Below, one piece after another: positions 17,645 through 20,591 of a stretch of DNA of 20,591 nt. The DNA comes from an uncultured Bacteroidota bacterium (GTDB lineage: Bacteria > Bacteroidota > Bacteroidia > Flavobacteriales > UA16), in NCBI GenBank assembly GCA_902535565.1, contig CACAUH010000019.1:1-20591 (forward strand), read 5' to 3'. How positions within the stretch are numbered: the first letter of the stretch is position 1; each line of letters starts with the position of its first letter. The notes beneath the pieces are model-generated. The model was given only the letters and a program-made list of their open reading frames with translations, did not search any database and had not been told where the DNA came from. Made by a program: the position numbers and the translations under genes.

Positions 17645-18025
17645 TCAGTAAGCCTTCCGTTTGTTTTTGCGTTTGAAGAGGTTGCCCACCTTGTTGGCCG
17701 CCCGGCGCGTCCAGGGAATGGGCCTTCCTGACCGAAACAGCCCCTTGTACCAACTGTCCGGTCCACCACCGCGTCGCATTCGCTTGGCCGCGCGTCGCTG
17801 CGCTCGCCATCGTTTTCGGGTGGATTTGTCCTGCATTTTCCAGTGGGCCTTTCGGCCCTCTCGGAAAGCAGATTCCTGCTGCTTCTCACGCTCACGCTTC
17901 ATTTTCATCTGCGCCTTGCGCTGACGGGCTGGATCTTGGGTGCGATCGCGCTGGGCCTCTGCTGCAATGCCCGACCACAGGAAGACCACAAAGGGCAACC
18001 AAGAGAGGATGCGGCGCATTGTCAT
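17645..18025 (-). CDS. Small, highly basic secreted protein of unknown function
   Basis: I do not recognise a named family. The protein has 126 residues when started at the ATG reading MTMRRILSWL, 14 bases after the subtilase stop; the ATG two codons later is equally possible. Residues 1-25 look like a signal peptide with a hydrophobic core (SWLPFVVFLWSGIAA) and cleavage likely after AEA. The mature part is extremely basic. I count 37 Lys/Arg and 8 Asp/Glu in about 101 residues, mostly in a charged helix-like stretch at about 26-90. A short hydrophobic/aromatic patch (DSWYKGLF) follows, then a KRKNKRKAY tail. Such a protein could bind nucleic acid, polyanionic polysaccharide or the outer-membrane surface, but this is inference. 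Similar small basic secreted proteins occur in other Bacteroidota. Confidence 0.75.
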   Translation of the reverse strand: MTMRRILSWLPFVVFLWSGIAAEAQRDRTQDPARQRKAQMKMKREREKQQESAFREGRKAHWKMQDKSTRKRWRAQRRAAKRMRRGGGPDSWYKGLFRSGRPIPWTRRAANKVGNLFKRKNKRKAY

Positions 18026-18039
18026 GGTCTCAAGTAACG

Positions 18040-19812
18040 TTATTCCACGACAAACCGTGCCCATGCGGTCGGGTGGTCGTCGGACACCCCTTGAAGCAAA
18101 AGCAAATGGCTTCCCGTGGACAGGGCGGCCACATCCAAGGTGATGGTGGACAAGACCTCCTTGCCACGCTCCACAGTTCCCCCGCCAATTTGGCGCCCTA
18201 CAGCATCGATTACCGTCCAATGCAGTGGCGCACTCGGTGCCGAAAGGAGAAGGGGTTCTTCAAACACTACCTGCAACTGTGACGTGGCGCTTGAAACGGG
18301 GTTGGGATAGATGAGGAGCGCAGGGTTGCCAGCATCCGAATCGGGTTGTTGCCCACCCAAAGCGAGGTGCGCTGCCCAAAGGTCGGGAATGCCAAATCCG
18401 AGTGAGGTGTCTGGACTTGCCCACTGGGATGCTGATTCGAGCAAGGCCCTGCGGATGGCCCAAGCCGGCTGCTCTGGATGCGCGCTCCAGAGGCTGGCAG
18501 CGGCCCCGCATAGAATGGGGGAGGAAAAGGAGGTGCCGTTGCCCGTCCGGATGCTGCCGTCGGGATGCACATAGGCAGCGTCTCGTCCGGTGGCGCACAG
18601 GTCGGGTTTCACTCGGCCATCTGCTGAAGGTCCGTAGCTGCTGAAAGAAGCATGTTGGCCGAACACGCCAACGGCACCCACAGCGATGACACTGTCGCCG
18701 TCTGCGGGAGCAGTGATTTTCTCCCAAGCACTGTTCCCGCTGTTGCCTGCAGAGTTAAGGACAAGCATGCCCTTTGTGGCCGCGATGTCCGAAGCCTGCG
18801 TGATGCGGAATGTGTTCCCATCCAATTCGCCCGGGTCGTGGTCAGAATCTGGGTTGTCGAAGAGGGAATAGCCCAAAGAGGTGTTCAGTAGATCGCATCC
18901 CATGCTGTCCGCCCTTTCTGCTGCTGCAACCCAGTGGAACTCCTCCACCAGGTGTTCCCAGTGCACGTCTTCGGTGCGGAATAAGACATAGGCAGCATCC
19001 GGTGCGGTGCCGAGGAAATGTTGGCCTCCCGGCGTGTCTAAATGGCCGACCATGGTGGAGAGCACCATCGCGCCGTGTCCATGCTCTGAGTATATCCACG
19101 GTGAGGCGGCGCCACCTGCTGGAAAGTTGCCGCCAACGGTGATGCGACCATCGGCATGGGCCCTTGAAAAGGCGGGGTTGGTATCGACCCGGTCGAACCC
19201 ACTGTCCAAGACGCCAACCAACATTCCTTCGCCGCGATGCCCGATCCCGTGAATGAGGTCGAGGCGCAGTTGTCGCACTTGGCCCCATGCCATGCCGTAC
19301 CATTCTGGCCCACTTTGGTGTTCTTGGTGAGCGCGCCATTGCACCAGAGGGGACAGGTCCAAGGGCGTTTCTGTTTTGTGCCAATGGCAGGACCGGGTTT
19401 CCACAACGCCCTCGAGTGCAGCGATATCGGTCAATAGGGATGCGACAGCTGCAGAGTCAGCCAATGCAGTGTCGATTCGGATCACGATGCCATTGAACCA
19501 CCGGCTGCGGTGCAAGAGTTGAATGGGCCGGCCTGCTTCAGACTCGCCCAGCGCAAGGACGCTGGTAATCCGTGATTGCGGCACCGGCAAATCGAGGGAG
19601 TCCAATGGAATTCCATGGCGTGCCCTTCGGTCTAGTGCCCGCTGGCTGAGCAGTTGAGGCCCCGCATCCGCTGCATTTAACTCAACCCCGCAATTGGTTT
19701 TGTCAGCAAAGCCCACCCAATAATGGTCTGGGGCGATTTGTGCTGAAGTCCGCTGAGAAGCGCAAAGTCCGAAGGCCAGACACAGGGCAAACCGGAGAGA
19801 GGACATTCGCAT
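18040..19812 (-). CDS. Secreted S8 subtilisin-like protease with T9SS-type C-terminal domain
   Basis: This is a serine endopeptidase of 590 residues. The start chosen is the ATG giving MRMSSLRFAL, 10 bases after the upstream stop; longer readings overlap the preceding gene. A signal peptide covers about 1-24, with cleavage likely after TSA. A propeptide-like region follows, with LLSQRALDRRARHGIPLDSL at about 54-73. The catalytic triad is D203 (GVLDSGFD), H246 (HGHGAMV) and S428 (GNGTSFSSP), with oxyanion residue N357 (SAGNSGN). The last 90 or so residues start with LLIYPNPVSS and end in ARFVVE, typical of a type A T9SS sorting domain, so the enzyme is probably exported and attached to or released from the outer membrane. 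Its substrate is unknown. It sits in a minus-strand group with the MORN-like protein upstream and the basic protein downstream. Confidence 0.93.
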   Translation of the reverse strand: MRMSSLRFALCLAFGLCASQRTSAQIAPDHYWVGFADKTNCGVELNAADAGPQLLSQRALDRRARHGIPLDSLDLPVPQSRITSVLALGESEAGRPIQLLHRSRWFNGIVIRIDTALADSAAVASLLTDIAALEGVVETRSCHWHKTETPLDLSPLVQWRAHQEHQSGPEWYGMAWGQVRQLRLDLIHGIGHRGEGMLVGVLDSGFDRVDTNPAFSRAHADGRITVGGNFPAGGAASPWIYSEHGHGAMVLSTMVGHLDTPGGQHFLGTAPDAAYVLFRTEDVHWEHLVEEFHWVAAAERADSMGCDLLNTSLGYSLFDNPDSDHDPGELDGNTFRITQASDIAATKGMLVLNSAGNSGNSAWEKITAPADGDSVIAVGAVGVFGQHASFSSYGPSADGRVKPDLCATGRDAAYVHPDGSIRTGNGTSFSSPILCGAAASLWSAHPEQPAWAIRRALLESASQWASPDTSLGFGIPDLWAAHLALGGQQPDSDAGNPALLIYPNPVSSATSQLQVVFEEPLLLSAPSAPLHWTVIDAVGRQIGGGTVERGKEVLSTITLDVAALSTGSHLLLLQGVSDDHPTAWARFVVE

Positions 19813-19822
19813 CGCGTTTGGG

Positions 19823-20591
19823 TTATTGCTCGGTGGATTGGAGCCTGCCAAGAGACCAACGTTCCGTTCGGAGGACGTTGCCGTTTTCGTCGAAATAACG
19901 CCAAGTTCCATCCTTTACTCCCGCAATGTATTCCCCCATTTCCATCATGGGTTGGTTGCGCAGTTCGCGTCTCATGGCGTCTTGGCCACCGCCTGGTCGG
20001 CCAGCCAGGGAGCGCGCACCTTCGTCGGCCGGTACCATGACCCACTCTCCCAGGTCATGCCATGCGGTAAACGGCCCATCGAGTCTTCCGTGGGCGTAGC
20101 GCCCCAACCATTTTGGACGGCCACTGGGGTATTCCGCAGAGAACTCCCCATTTTGGGGCACTTCCGACGATGGTTGTCCACCCTTGTACTCGACCAAGGA
20201 CCGAATCTTTCCATCTGGATTGAAGGTGGTCCACGTTCCTGTGGGCTGGCCCTCACGGTATTCGCCCTGACTCAAGGGTTTGCCATTGTCCATGACCAAA
20301 GCGGGGCCATGTCGCTCCCCGTCGCGCCAGTGCTCTTCACTGAGCGGGAGCCCTTCGCGATTGTATGTCAGCCATTTCCCGATCTTTTCACCCATGGCAT
20401 ACGTGCCCTCTTCGAGCAGTTGTCCGCTTCGATGGAAGGTGCGCTGGACCCCGTTGAGGGTGTCTCGAACGTAGTGTTCTTCCATCCGAATTCGCCCCTG
20501 TTTGTCAAAGGCTTTCCATAGTCCCGTTTTCCATTGGGTCCATTCGTCATCGCGGAAGACCGTTTCATAATTTCCTTGGTGCGATGTGCTC
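19823..20591 (-). CDS. MORN-like repeat protein, 5' end outside window
   Basis: This is a repeat protein of the bacterial MORN variant type; 255 residues are visible. An internal ATG at 20485 could start a 220-residue protein. However, the frame stays open to the window edge, and the 35 residues before that ATG contain another repeat unit (TGLWKAFDKQGRIRM), so the true start probably lies beyond the window. Units of roughly 23 residues follow the pattern G-x-W-x-x-[YF]-x-x-x-G, for example GKWLTYNREG, GTWTTFNPDG and GTWRYFDENG. A glycine-rich interruption (RPGGGQDA) breaks the series before the last repeat. Such repeats in Bacteroidota are mostly exported or lipoproteins of unclear role; the N-terminus that would show this is missing. 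The stop lies 10 bases before the subtilase start, so co-transcription is likely. Confidence 0.8.
   Translation of the reverse strand, partial: STSHQGNYETVFRDDEWTQWKTGLWKAFDKQGRIRMEEHYVRDTLNGVQRTFHRSGQLLEEGTYAMGEKIGKWLTYNREGLPLSEEHWRDGERHGPALVMDNGKPLSQGEYREGQPTGTWTTFNPDGKIRSLVEYKGGQPSSEVPQNGEFSAEYPSGRPKWLGRYAHGRLDGPFTAWHDLGEWVMVPADEGARSLAGRPGGGQDAMRRELRNQPMMEMGEYIAGVKDGTWRYFDENGNVLRTERWSLGRLQSTEQ

Overview
This window is a chromosomal segment of a member of the Bacteroidota, probably a moderately GC-rich Flavobacteriales-like marine lineage. Three kinds of evidence point there. The gene order tRNA-Thr / tuf / tRNA-Trp / secE / nusG / rplK / rplA / rplJ / rplL / rpoB / rpoC is typical of the phylum. 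Three exact matches to the Bacteroidota -7 promoter element TAnnTTTG sit just upstream of genes, and most start codons lack a Shine-Dalgarno sequence. A subtilase carries a C-terminal domain that looks like a type IX secretion (T9SS) sorting signal. The genus cannot be read from the sequence.

Positions 1-12830 hold one co-oriented information-processing block: elongation factor Tu, tRNA-Trp, the translocase subunit SecE, antiterminator NusG, ribosomal proteins L11, L1, L10 and L7/L12, and RNA polymerase beta and beta'. I see no convincing internal promoter. The block ends at a strong hairpin terminator after rpoC. Long hairpins lie between tuf and tRNA-Trp and between rplL and rpoB; they are candidates for RNA processing or attenuation.

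Positions 12866-14326 (minus strand) encode a conserved 486-residue protein of unknown function. It is divergent from a tightly coupled plus-strand operon (14409-17433): a PhnP-like metallo-beta-lactamase-fold hydrolase, an LpxL/HtrB-family acyltransferase and the AAA+ ATPase RarA, joined by two ATGA overlaps. The divergent gap carries an exact -7 element on each strand. The plus-strand element is so close to the start codon that the message is probably leaderless.

Positions 17481-17619 form a stand-alone tRNA-Thr(CGT) unit with its own -7 element and a terminator that could work in both directions. Converging on it from the right is a minus-strand group (20591 to 17645): a MORN-like repeat protein cut by the window edge, a secreted S8 subtilase, and a small, extremely basic secreted protein.

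Most of the window is housekeeping. I found no CRISPR array, insertion sequence, prophage or obvious defence system. The items most worth a second look are the divergent leaderless promoter pair, the intergenic hairpins of the rpo block, the 486-residue orphan family, the MORN/subtilase/basic-protein cassette and a GC-rich patch inside rpoB.
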